Assembly: GCA_905213155.1 (NCBI GenBank)
Contig: CAJMHI010000019.1
Span: 1 to 34,305, forward strand
Length of the DNA stretch: 34,305 nt
DNA from: an uncultured Acidaminococcus sp.
GTDB taxonomy: Bacteria; Bacillota; Negativicutes; Acidaminococcales; Acidaminococcaceae
Reading direction: 5' to 3'
Shown here piece after piece: positions 1 to 6,655 of the stretch (within the stretch, counting starts at the first letter, position 1; every line of letters begins with the position of its first letter). The notes beneath the pieces were generated by a model, which saw only the letters and a program-made list of their open reading frames with translations, did not search any database and was not told where the DNA came from. A program made the position numbers and the translations under genes.

Positions 1-81
1 AAGAAGTAAACGCCACCAGATTTCGAATAAGCTGCATTTACTTTTTCATTTAACGCATAAGGCATGCCCTTTTCTGGTCTC

Positions 82-110
82 TTGACAGTGAAAAGTGTAT
101 TTGATAAAAT
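82..110 (+). promoter_or_regulatory. sigma-A type promoter for trxA-trxB
   Basis: A perfect -35 TTGACA at 82-87 is followed after 17 bases by TAAAAT at 105-110. It lies about 60 bases upstream of the trxA start and is the only strong promoter before the trxA-trxB pair. The remaining bases 1-81 hold no gene I can support. Confidence 0.75.
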
Positions 111-169
111 TACAGTATAAATTTTTGCGTAGTTTTATTTTCTAAGACGAGCAAGAGGAGGCTTTGATC

Positions 170-496
170 ATGGATTTTTTACATGTTACGAAAGATAATT
201 TTGAGACCGATGTAATGAAAAGTTGCAAACCGTTTGTGGTAGGCTTTTCTGCTGTATGGTGCGGCTATTGCAAACGCCTGAAACCGGCCATGGGACAGCT
301 GGCGGCGGAAATTGCCGATAACGTTTCTTTTGGCAGTGTAGATATTGATGAGCAGCCGGAACTGGCACAACGCTTCCAGGTAGAGACCATCCCCAGCCTG
401 ATGCTGGTAAAAGACGGCAAATGCAGCGAACTCTTGGTGAACCCGCCGTCTAAAGCTGCCGTGAAAGATTGGCTCACCGAAAAAGGTGCTTTATGA
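170..496 (+). CDS. trxA: thioredoxin with WCGYC active site
   Basis: Cytosolic thiol-disulfide oxidoreductase of 108 residues, the usual thioredoxin length. The redox pair is in WCGYC at residues 30-34, where most thioredoxins have WCGPC; the cis-proline loop TIP ends at residue 75. The start is ATG 170, eight bases after AGGAGG at 156-161; an in-frame TTG at 164 is too close to the ribosome site. The stop overlaps the start of the thioredoxin reductase gene (ATGA), so the two are translationally coupled and the reductase is the evident partner. The Tyr in the active site would be expected to shift the redox potential; that is inference. It could also be labelled a thioredoxin-family protein. 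Confidence 0.92.
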   Translation: MDFLHVTKDNFETDVMKSCKPFVVGFSAVWCGYCKRLKPAMGQLAAEIADNVSFGSVDIDEQPELAQRFQVETIPSLMLVKDGKCSELLVNPPSKAAVKDWLTEKGAL

Positions 497-1413
497 GCAA
501 GGTGTATGATGTATTGATTATTGGTGGCGGCCCTTGTGGCTATACCGCTGCCATTTATGCTGCCAGGAGCGGCCTGACAGCGGCGGTGGTGGAAAAATTA
601 GCCCCCGGGGGTCAAATGGCTACCACCAGTCAGATTGAAAACTATCCTGGTTTTCCTGAGGGCGTTGATGGGTTCGCGTTGGGAGAGCAGATGCAGCAAC
701 AGGCAGAAAAAGCCGGAGCGGAAACGATTTACGCCGAGGTGCGGAAAGTTGATCTTGCCGCTGCTCCCAAAGTCGTGGAAACCAGCGAAGGCGTGCTGGA
801 GGGAAAAACCGTAATCATTGCCACCGGGGCCAATCCCCGGAAATTGGGCATTGCCCAGGAAGACGCACTTATTAACCGGGGAATCTCCTACTGCGCCACC
901 TGCGACGGAAACTTTTATAAAGGAAAAACCGTGGTGGTCAACGGCGGCGGCAATACTGCCGTGGGTGATGCTTTGTACCTGGCCAAACTGGCCAGCAGTG
1001 TGACCTTGGTGCATAGGCGGGATGCCTTGCGTGCGCCGGCAAGCAGTGTGGAAAAATTAGAACAGAGCGGCGTCAAGATCCAGTGGGACAGCGTGATTAC
1101 CGCCCTTACAGCAGATAAAAAATTAACCGGTGTGGAACTGAAAAACGTTAAAACCGGTGAAACGCAGGTGATTCCTGCCGACGGCCTGTTTGTTGCCATC
1201 GGACGGGTCCCGGAAAGCAGTTTGTTTAAAGGACAGGTAGAACTGGATCCCAGCGGCTATATTGTGGCTGGAGAAGATACTAAAACGTCCTTGCCGGGCG
1301 TTTTTGCGGCAGGGGACGTGCGGACCAAAACCGTACGGCAAATTGTTACCGCTGTGGGGGATGCCGCCGTGGCTGTCCATTATGCAGAAGACTATTTGAA
1401 CCGGCAGAAATAA
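493..1413 (+). CDS. trxB: thioredoxin-disulfide reductase
   Basis: Low-molecular-weight flavoprotein of 306 residues that passes electrons from NADPH through FAD to thioredoxin. The N-terminal FAD Rossmann motif GGGPCGYTAA is at residues 11-20, the redox-active CATC at 134-137, the NADPH-binding GGGNTA at 151-156 followed by the HRRD patch, and the C-terminal FAD motif GDVRTK. The ATG at 493 overlaps the trxA stop and is preceded by AAAGGTG, so it is preferred over an upstream in-frame start inside trxA. The pair forms a complete two-gene thioredoxin system from the promoter at 82-110. Confidence 0.96.
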   Translation: MSKVYDVLIIGGGPCGYTAAIYAARSGLTAAVVEKLAPGGQMATTSQIENYPGFPEGVDGFALGEQMQQQAEKAGAETIYAEVRKVDLAAAPKVVETSEGVLEGKTVIIATGANPRKLGIAQEDALINRGISYCATCDGNFYKGKTVVVNGGGNTAVGDALYLAKLASSVTLVHRRDALRAPASSVEKLEQSGVKIQWDSVITALTADKKLTGVELKNVKTGETQVIPADGLFVAIGRVPESSLFKGQVELDPSGYIVAGEDTKTSLPGVFAAGDVRTKTVRQIVTAVGDAAVAVHYAEDYLNRQK

Positions 1414-1423
1414 GAAGAGAGGG

Positions 1424-1449
1424 AAGCAGGCTGAACTTCAGCCTGCTTT
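1424..1449 (+). terminator. hairpin after trxB, weak T-run
   Basis: An 11-bp perfect stem (arms 1424-1434 and 1438-1448) closes a 3-base loop and is followed by only one further T. It could be a weak terminator or attenuator. Because it is an inverted repeat 13 bases before the Rrf2-type regulator start, it could also be an operator. Confidence 0.5.
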
Positions 1450-1461
1450 GTGCAGGTTACT

Positions 1462-1959
1462 ATGAAAAGTGATTTTATTGTAGCAGTCCATGCTCTGGTG
1501 TATTTGTTTCACCGGAAATGCCTGGCCTCCAGTGAGGAACTGGCGGAAAACATCTGCACCAACCCGGCCCGGGTACGTAAGATTATGGGCAAGCTGAAAA
1601 AAATGGGGCTTGTCACCACCCGGGAAGGCCATGTGGGGGGATATTGCCCTAAAACCGGACTGGAAAAAGCCAGTTTGTATGAAATCGCAAAGGGTATGGA
1701 TACAGTTTTTGTGGATACAAAATGGCGTAGTGGTAACGAAGATATGGAGTGTTTTATCAGCAGTGGCATGGGCGGGGTGTTTGACCATTTGTATGGGGAA
1801 TTGAACGACTTGTGCCTGGAACGGCTAAAAACGGTGACACTGGAAGACATCACCCGGCAAATTGAGGAGCAACAAGCCCGCAGTCGTACGGCCTGCCATG
1901 GCGCCCGGGATGGAGATTGCCCGGCGTGGAAAAATGTACAGGCCCATCAGAAAACCTGA
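1462..1959 (+). CDS. Rrf2 family transcriptional regulator
   Basis: A 165-residue winged-helix DNA-binding protein. The N-terminal pattern (AVHALVYL, then SSEELAE, RVRKIM and LVTTREGHVGGY) is typical of Rrf2. The IscR/NsrR cluster-binding triplet of closely spaced cysteines near residues 92-104 is absent; only Cys97 lies there, with others at 20, 32, 62, 118, 145 and 153. It is therefore more like the CymR/YwnA branch, which senses metabolites or thiols rather than an Fe-S cluster. ATG 1462 is chosen over a GTG at 1450 that sits in the hairpin; its ribosome site is weak (CAGG). The location directly after trxAB suggests thiol or redox control, which is inference. Its last codons overlap the region before the next promoter. 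Confidence 0.88.
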   Translation: MKSDFIVAVHALVYLFHRKCLASSEELAENICTNPARVRKIMGKLKKMGLVTTREGHVGGYCPKTGLEKASLYEIAKGMDTVFVDTKWRSGNEDMECFISSGMGGVFDHLYGELNDLCLERLKTVTLEDITRQIEEQQARSRTACHGARDGDCPAWKNVQAHQKT

Positions 1960-1969
1960 CACGTATTTG

Positions 1970-1978
1970 TGCTATAAT
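1970..1978 (+). promoter_or_regulatory. extended -10 promoter for the SIMPL-protein gene
   Basis: TGCTATAAT combines the extended -10 TGn with a perfect TATAAT, without a recognisable -35 at the right spacing. It lies about 30 bases upstream of the TTG start at 2009. The identical 9-mer recurs before three other genes in the window. Confidence 0.6.
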
Positions 1979-2008
1979 GATGCAGAATACGATAATGAGG
2001 TGATACCA

Positions 2009-2728
2009 TTGAAAAAAGTGGGAATTATGATGTTAGCTGCTGCGCTGGCGATAGGGCTTCATATGCCGCCTGCTATGGCAGACCAGCCACTGGATACGAT
2101 CCAAATCGCAGGAGTGGCGACCCGTACCGTGGACCCGGATATGGCGACGGTGCAGTTTTCTTTTGAAAAGCAGGGAAAGACCGTGGAAGAAGTCCGGCAG
2201 GCTGGGGCCGACAGCAGCAGTAAATTTATGCACGCCATGCTGGCCCAGGGCATTGACCGGAACGATATCTCCACATCCTATTATGATGTGTCTCCCCGGT
2301 ACAGCTATGACCGCAGCGGCAGGCAAAATCTTGTGGGATACGCCATCACCCAAGGCTGGAGCGTAAAAGTAAAGAAACTGGATCAATTGGGGTCGGTTAT
2401 CGACAAGGGGCTTGCCAGCGGCATTAACCGGGTGGATCAAGTGCAGTTTGGGCTGCAGAACGAAGATCTTTTTAAACGGCAGCTTCTTGCCCAAGCGGTG
2501 GAAAATGCCAAATATACGGCGCAGGCCGTAGCCAATGCCGGCGGAAGAGGCCTGGGCGTGCTGCGTGAAGCCAGCATTCCTTCGACTTCTGTGGTAGCGC
2601 AGCCTCTTGTAGGGGCCAGCCTGCGTATGAACAAAATGGAAAGCGCCGATGCGGCAACGCCTACGGAACTTGCCCCTAAAGCCTTGACCATTTCGGTACG
2701 CGTCAATACCCTGTTTGCACTGAACTAG
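2009..2728 (+). CDS. secreted SIMPL (DUF541) domain protein
   Basis: A 239-residue protein with a classical signal peptide: basic start, hydrophobic stretch of about 15 residues, probable cleavage after AMA near residue 24. The rest matches the SIMPL/DUF541 layout: an early VATRTVDPD segment with the conserved V-x-P-D-x-A-x-V core, then Q-rich helices, and a Tyr-rich middle (SYYDVSPRYSYD). The start is a TTG at 2009 preceded by GAGGTGAT at 1997-2004; a longer reading from 1862 would run through the preceding gene and lose the signal peptide. The family (YggE, BP26) is periplasmic or surface-located and linked to oxidative stress in some bacteria, but its biochemical role is unsettled. Confidence 0.85.
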   Translation: MKKVGIMMLAAALAIGLHMPPAMADQPLDTIQIAGVATRTVDPDMATVQFSFEKQGKTVEEVRQAGADSSSKFMHAMLAQGIDRNDISTSYYDVSPRYSYDRSGRQNLVGYAITQGWSVKVKKLDQLGSVIDKGLASGINRVDQVQFGLQNEDLFKRQLLAQAVENAKYTAQAVANAGGRGLGVLREASIPSTSVVAQPLVGASLRMNKMESADAATPTELAPKALTISVRVNTLFALN

Positions 2729-2736
2729 GAGAGGAT

Positions 2737-3491
2737 ATGGGAGTAAAACCAATTCTGATTTTAGGCGCTATGACAAGCGAAGTACAAGTGCTCCTGCATG
2801 CAATGAAGCAGGAAGAAACTTTTCTATGGGAAGTTTTCTCTTTTGGAAAGGCACACTGCGGGATACGCCCGTCGTTCTGGGGCAGACCGGTATCGGTACT
2901 GCTAGTGCGGCGGCTGCCACGGCACTGGGATGCGAAGTTTTTCGCCCCCAACTGGTGGTCAATGAAGGAACAGCGGGGGCCTACACGAAAGATTTGCATC
3001 CCTATGATATTGTGATAGGGACGTCGTATTACAATGCAGATGCGATTCATACCTCGCTGAAAGGGAAAACCCTGTACCTGGATCTTGTGGCTTTAGAAAA
3101 CAGCGGCAAGGAAGCAGAATATACAGACGCAGAGCCTTTTTGGAGAAAAACGGATGATACCTGGGCGACGTGGCTGTTTGCCCAAAAACGGCTGTATAAC
3201 CGGGGCAAAGTTGTAAAAGGCCGGATCGCTTCCGGAGACCAGTGGAATGCCTATCCGGAAAAAATTGAGGAATTGGCAAGGAAAACCGGAGCGCTGTGCG
3301 AAGAAATGGAATGCGCGGCAGTAGGAGAAATTGCCCGCAGGTACGACATCCCATATTTGCCGGTACGGATTATCTCCAACAATAACCGGCTCCAGGAAGC
3401 CTTTGACGGGGAAACGGCAATTGCCCTGCAGGAATGGCTGGCGGCACTTTTTGCGAAAAGAGATTTGCCGATTTTGACCAAGCTTTCTTAA
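2737..3491 (+). pseudogene. MTA/SAH nucleosidase-family gene with a frameshift
   Basis: Two overlapping frames together encode one PNP/UDP-phosphorylase-family protein of about 251 residues. The first frame starts at ATG 2737 (AGGAGAGGA site) and gives ILGAMTSEVQVLL, whose Glu15 matches the general acid/base Glu of methylthioadenosine nucleosidases. The frame then shifts by one base near 2826-2829 (a GGG run; one more G would restore it) and continues with GQTGIGTASAAAA, the EEMECAAV substrate-binding motif and RIISNNN. In typical MTA/SAH nucleosidases the last motif has a catalytic Asp (ISD); here it is Asn. The substrate may therefore differ, as in futalosine hydrolases or other phosphorylase-like members. 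The shift may be a sequencing error or a real lesion. The gene follows the SIMPL gene by 8 bases. Confidence 0.8.
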
Positions 3492-3500
3492 AATTGTAAG

Positions 3501-3530
3501 TTGCCAATCCCTGGGAAAATATGATACAAT
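3501..3530 (+). promoter_or_regulatory. promoter of rpsO
   Basis: TTGCCA at 3501-3506 and TACAAT at 3525-3530 are separated by 18 bases. Transcription would start near 3537, giving a leader of about 100 bases. Confidence 0.65.
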
Positions 3531-3534
3531 ACAC

Positions 3535-3630
3535 TAGTATCCCTAAAGGGAACTATGAAAGCAACCCTGGCTCTGCTGTACGAGACTCCGACGGCGGCAC
3601 TAGCCATGGCGGTTACTTAATCTAAGGAGG
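3535..3630 (+). promoter_or_regulatory. structured rpsO leader, candidate S15 autoregulatory RNA
   Basis: The leader folds into two elements before the AAGGAGG site at 3624-3630. The first is a hairpin at 3535-3555 with eight pairs, one bulged A and a TAAA loop. The second is a long imperfect stem from three paired blocks: 3563-3566 with 3611-3614, 3568-3572 with 3602-3606, and 3574-3579 with 3594-3599 (two G-U pairs). Ribosomal protein S15 represses its own mRNA through leader structures in several bacteria; that this leader does so is inference from position and folding. Confidence 0.45.
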
Positions 3631-3639
3631 AAAAAGAAT

Positions 3640-3906
3640 ATGTTAACACCTGCAAGAAAAAAAGAATTGATTGAAACCTATCGGATCAACGAACAGGATA
3701 CCGGATCTCCGGAAGTCCAGATTGCCATCCTGTCTGAACGGATCGGCTACCTGACCGAACATCTGAAAAACAACAAGAAGGACCATCATTCCCGCCGCGG
3801 CCTGCTGAAAATGGTTGGGCAGCGCAGAGGCCTTCTGAACTATTTGATGAAGAAAAACATTGAACGCTACAGAAGCATTGTAGAAAGACTGGGCCTGCGG
3901 AAATAA
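3640..3906 (+). CDS. rpsO: 30S ribosomal protein S15
   Basis: An 88-residue protein of exactly the usual S15 length. Conserved segments include TGSPEVQIA, LTEHLKNNKKDHHSRRGLL, MVGQRRGLLNYL and RYRSIVERLGLRK. S15 binds the central domain of 16S rRNA early in 30S assembly. The ATG at 3640 follows AAGGAGG at 3624-3630. The gene has its own promoter, structured leader and strong terminator, so it is a single-gene transcription unit. Confidence 0.98.
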   Translation: MLTPARKKELIETYRINEQDTGSPEVQIAILSERIGYLTEHLKNNKKDHHSRRGLLKMVGQRRGLLNYLMKKNIERYRSIVERLGLRK

Positions 3907-3917
3907 GAGTTGGAACT

Positions 3918-3950
3918 AAGCACCACTTCCTTCGGGAGGTGGTGCTTTTT
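3918..3950 (+). terminator. rho-independent terminator after rpsO
   Basis: A 13-bp stem (arms 3918-3930 and 3935-3947, one G-U pair) is capped by a stable cUUCGg tetraloop and followed by a T-run to 3950. Confidence 0.92.
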
Positions 3951-4009
3951 CGCAGAAGATACGATCCCTTACTTTCATAACTTGGTATGGAAAGGATGAT
4001 GAAATAAGC

Positions 4010-4810
4010 ATGCAGGCAGACTACGGCAACTGGATCACGGGGAGACAAGTAAAAACTTATGGCGTACGCATGGGGATTAGTGCGGCATTGATGTTGCTCC
4101 TGGGCTTTTGGGGCATGGGCATGAGTACCACACTGCGGCTTATCATTATCTTTTTTACAGCCATGGCAACGGCGTTCTTTTTTCAACGTTTCCAAGTGGA
4201 AAGGGCCCGGTTTCAGGCTTTTGCATTTAACAGGCCTCATTCCGTATCCCGGCGCATTGTGGATAAAATCGCTGAAGCCGTGCAGATACCCGACCATGCC
4301 AAAGTACTGGAAGTAGGGTGCGGCCGCGGAGCGTTGACGCTAGCGGTGGCAAAAAGGAATCCTACGGCCATGGTGATCGGTATTGATCCCTATGATCCCA
4401 AGGCGGATCCGGAAAACACCAAGGAAGCTGCCGAGGCCAATGCCAAAGCAGAAGGAATAAAAAGAGCCGTCTTTTTGTACGGGAACGCCCTCAAGGTGGA
4501 ATTTCCGGATGCTACGTTTGATTTTGTACTGAGCAATTACGTCTATTCCCAGGTGCCTGTGGAGGATCGGCTGAGCCTTCTTGTGGAAAGCTTTCGCACT
4601 CTTAAAAAAGGCGGGAGGTTTTTGATCCATGATATTTTTACACCCGGCGTATATGGGGGGGACAGGGATTTTCTCCTGCGCCAGTTGCAAAAACTCGGGG
4701 ACGTGGAAGGAGAGTTTTTCCCGACAGATGACGGCAAATTTATGACGGCGTCGGAAGCAAAAAAACTGGACCTGACGGGCAGTGCTCTGCTTATCGGGCG
4801 AAAAAAATAA
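4010..4810 (+). CDS. membrane-anchored class I SAM-dependent methyltransferase
   Basis: A 266-residue protein with two predicted membrane helices at about residues 22-38 and 42-58, followed by a cytosolic class I methyltransferase domain. Motif I is VLEVGCGRGALT at 99-110. The acidic residue of motif II is in GIDPYDP, and a motif near DFVLSNYVYSQVP resembles methyltransferases of the UbiE/Methyltransf_11 group. The start is ATG 4010 with AAAGGATGAT at 3991-4000, a rather long spacing. It is followed nine bases later by the MATE gene. The membrane anchor suggests a hydrophobic or envelope substrate, but the sequence gives no specific one. Confidence 0.82.
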   Translation: MQADYGNWITGRQVKTYGVRMGISAALMLLLGFWGMGMSTTLRLIIIFFTAMATAFFFQRFQVERARFQAFAFNRPHSVSRRIVDKIAEAVQIPDHAKVLEVGCGRGALTLAVAKRNPTAMVIGIDPYDPKADPENTKEAAEANAKAEGIKRAVFLYGNALKVEFPDATFDFVLSNYVYSQVPVEDRLSLLVESFRTLKKGGRFLIHDIFTPGVYGGDRDFLLRQLQKLGDVEGEFFPTDDGKFMTASEAKKLDLTGSALLIGRKK

Positions 4811-4819
4811 GAGGAGTCT

Positions 4820-6180
4820 ATGGCAACTGTACATCACTTTACCGAAGGAAAAATTTTACAACCGTTGATCCGGTTTGCGCTCCCTGTATTAGCAGCGCTA
4901 TTTTTGCAGGCCGTCTATGGGGCCGTGGACCTGTTGGTGGTGGGGCATTTTTCTGATGCGGCACAGGTTTCCGCCGTTTCTACTGGCAGCCAGCTGCTTA
5001 TGACTGTAACCAACCTGGTGGCTGCTATGTCCATGGGATGTACGGTGGTATTGGGGCAGCAGATCGGGAAAAAAGAAGAAACGAAGGCGGGAGAGACTGT
5101 GGGCGCTACCATGGCACTATTTACTGCGGGCGGTATTTTGTTAGCGCTTTTTATGGCCGTTTTTGCGCCGCAGCTTTCTGCCTGGCTGCAGGCACCGCCG
5201 GAAGCCTTGGAAGCTACCATAAGTTATATTCGGATTTGCGGAGCCGGGATGCTGGTAGTGGTAGCATATAATCTGATTTCCTGCGTGTTCCGTGGGATGG
5301 GGGATTCCATGACACCGCTGTTTGCGGTTATGGTCGCCTGTGTGGGCAATGTGTTTGGGGACTTGGCGCGCTGGTAGCAGGCTTTCATATGGGAGCGGCA
5401 GGCGCAGCGCTTGCAACCGTTATAGCACAGGCCCTTAGTGTGGTTCTGAGCCTTATGGTCATCCGTAAAAAGACGCTACCGTTTTCTTTTTCTGTGCGAA
5501 AAAATTTTCGCTGGCATAAAAAACTTATCCGACAAATTGTGGGCATAGGGGTTCCTATTGCGATTCAGGATTTTATGGTCAGCTTGTCTTTTTTGATTAT
5601 CATGGCAATCGTTAATACGCTGGGCGTGGTGGCGTCTGCCGGTGTGGGCGTGGCAGAAAAGGTGTGCGGCTTTATCATGCTTTGCCCTTCGGCGTTTATG
5701 CAGTCTTTGGCGGCCTTTGTGGCACAAAATTACGGCGCCGGCAAAATGGAACGGGCTACCCAGGCCCTGCGGTATGCCATTCTAATTGCCGTTTGCCTGG
5801 GCTGCGTTATGAGCTATGGGGCATGGTTTCATGGGGACGCTTTGTCCGGTCTCTTTTCGCAAAACAGCCGTATTATTGAGGCATCCTGGGATTATCTGCG
5901 GGCCTATGCCATTGACTGTATTCTCACACCTGTGTTTTTCTGTTTTATCGGATTTTACAACGGCATGGGGCAAACTCGTTTTGTGATGCTCCAGGGGATT
6001 TTGTCCGCCTTTTTGGTACGGGTGCCGGTGAGCTATGCCATGAGTTGGTGGCAACCGGTTTCTTTGTTTCATATAGGCCTGGCTACTCCTTCATCTTCTC
6101 TGCTGCAGATTGGGCTGGCATTTTGGTTTTATCGCTATTTGCAAAGAAAGAGACGCCAGAGAATCTTAAAAACTGCTTGA
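4820..6180 (+). pseudogene. MATE family efflux transporter gene with a frameshift
   Basis: Two frames make one 12-helix MATE exporter of about 453 residues. These proteins expel cationic drugs or metabolites using Na+ or H+ gradients. The first frame (ATG 4820, GAGGAG site) covers the N-terminal half: FALPVLAALFLQAVYGAVDLLVVGHF, then CGAGMLVVVAYN. It stops at 5375-5377. The second continues from GFHMGAAGAALATVIAQ. The break is at GCGCGC, 5366-5371. Deleting one GC/CG pair gives NVFGDLALVAGFHMG, with the family's usual length between Asn and HMG, so a dinucleotide duplication is the simplest explanation. It may be an assembly or sequencing error or a genuine inactivation. The -35 of the tRNA-Ser promoter overlaps its stop codon. 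Confidence 0.82.
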
Positions 6181-6205
6181 CAAAGCATATTTTTTTGTGT
6201 ATGAT
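6177..6205 (+). promoter_or_regulatory. promoter of tRNA-Ser
   Basis: A perfect TTGACA at 6177-6182 overlaps the stop codon of the MATE gene. TATGAT at 6200-6205 follows after 17 bases, ending 21 bases before the tRNA. Confidence 0.8.
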
Positions 6206-6226
6206 AAACAAGTCAGCCGGTTCTAT

Positions 6227-6317
6227 GGAGTGGTACTCAAGTGGCTGAAGAGGACGGTTTGCTAAATCGTTAGGGGGGTTACACCTCGCGAGAGTTCAAA
6301 TCTCTCCCACTCCGCCA
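6227..6317 (+). tRNA. tRNA-Ser (anticodon GCT)
   Basis: A 91-base class II tRNA. The acceptor arms 6227-6233 and 6307-6313 pair perfectly, with discriminator G at 6314 and an encoded CCA at 6315-6317. The anticodon stem 6254-6258/6266-6270 holds the loop TTGCTAA with GCT at 6261-6263, reading AGC/AGT serine codons. A long variable arm typical of tRNA-Ser and a T arm with loop TTCAAAT follow. Confidence 0.97.
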
Positions 6318-6327
6318 TTTAACATTT

Positions 6328-6355
6328 AGGCTCGTCCTGTGGGACGGGCTTTTTT
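6328..6355 (+). terminator. rho-independent terminator after tRNA-Ser
   Basis: An 8-bp G+C-rich core stem (6330-6337 with 6342-6349, loop TGTG) is extended by weaker pairs and followed by six T residues. Confidence 0.88.
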
Positions 6356-6418
6356 ATTACAAAAATTAAAATGCAGGGAAACAGATTTAAAAAGGATTTC
6401 CCTACGCGGGATCTTGTC

Positions 6419-6447
6419 TTGCACAAAAGACAGATTCCCACCATACT
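6419..6447 (+). promoter_or_regulatory. candidate promoter of the 6473-15202 operon
   Basis: TTGCAC at 6419-6424 and CATACT at 6442-6447 with 17 bases between them. The match is modest, but it is the best candidate between the tRNA terminator and the small gene that opens the operon. Confidence 0.4.
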
Positions 6448-6472
6448 ATAGAGGAACAGGAAGGAGACGGTG

Positions 6473-6652
6473 ATGAGAACAAAACTCGTTTTGGCGGGAT
6501 TGCTCTTTTTCGTGATTGTAGGCAATGTAACCGCGGGATGGACTCCCATGGGTAGCTGTGCTGCTGTTTTAGGCGGGGTAGCACTGGGCTTGGAATTTGT
6601 CAAAGACCGGGATAAAAAATCCACTAAAAAAGGCCGCACTAAAGGAGAATAA
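6473..6652 (+). CDS. small membrane protein of unknown function
   Basis: A 59-residue protein I do not recognise. It has two hydrophobic segments, roughly residues 4-21 and 24-42, the second rich in Gly and Ala, and a strongly basic hydrophilic tail with several Lys/Arg. The N-terminal segment could also be an uncleaved signal. The start at ATG 6473 follows AAGGAGA at 6461-6467; an immediately preceding GTG would only add one residue. The stop lies three bases before the GTG start of the decarboxylase gene, and the decarboxylase ribosome site AAAGGAG lies within its final codons, so the two are likely co-translated. Confidence 0.7.
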   Translation: MRTKLVLAGLLFFVIVGNVTAGWTPMGSCAAVLGGVALGLEFVKDRDKKSTKKGRTKGE

Positions 6653-6655
6653 ACC

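Noticed and set aside
1..65. Minus-strand open frame running off the left edge (starts MPYALNEKVNAAYSKSGG)
   Set aside because: The residue pattern looks protein-like, but only 21 codons are visible and there is no properly spaced ribosome site. It cannot be called a gene without more sequence.
598..1014. 138-codon minus-strand frame inside trxB
   Set aside because: It lies wholly opposite a clearly real gene and has no ribosome site or recognisable motifs; a shadow frame.
2033..2752. 239-codon minus-strand frame opposite the SIMPL gene
   Set aside because: The plus strand has a signal peptide, promoter and family motifs; the minus frame has none and is low-complexity in His/Arg.
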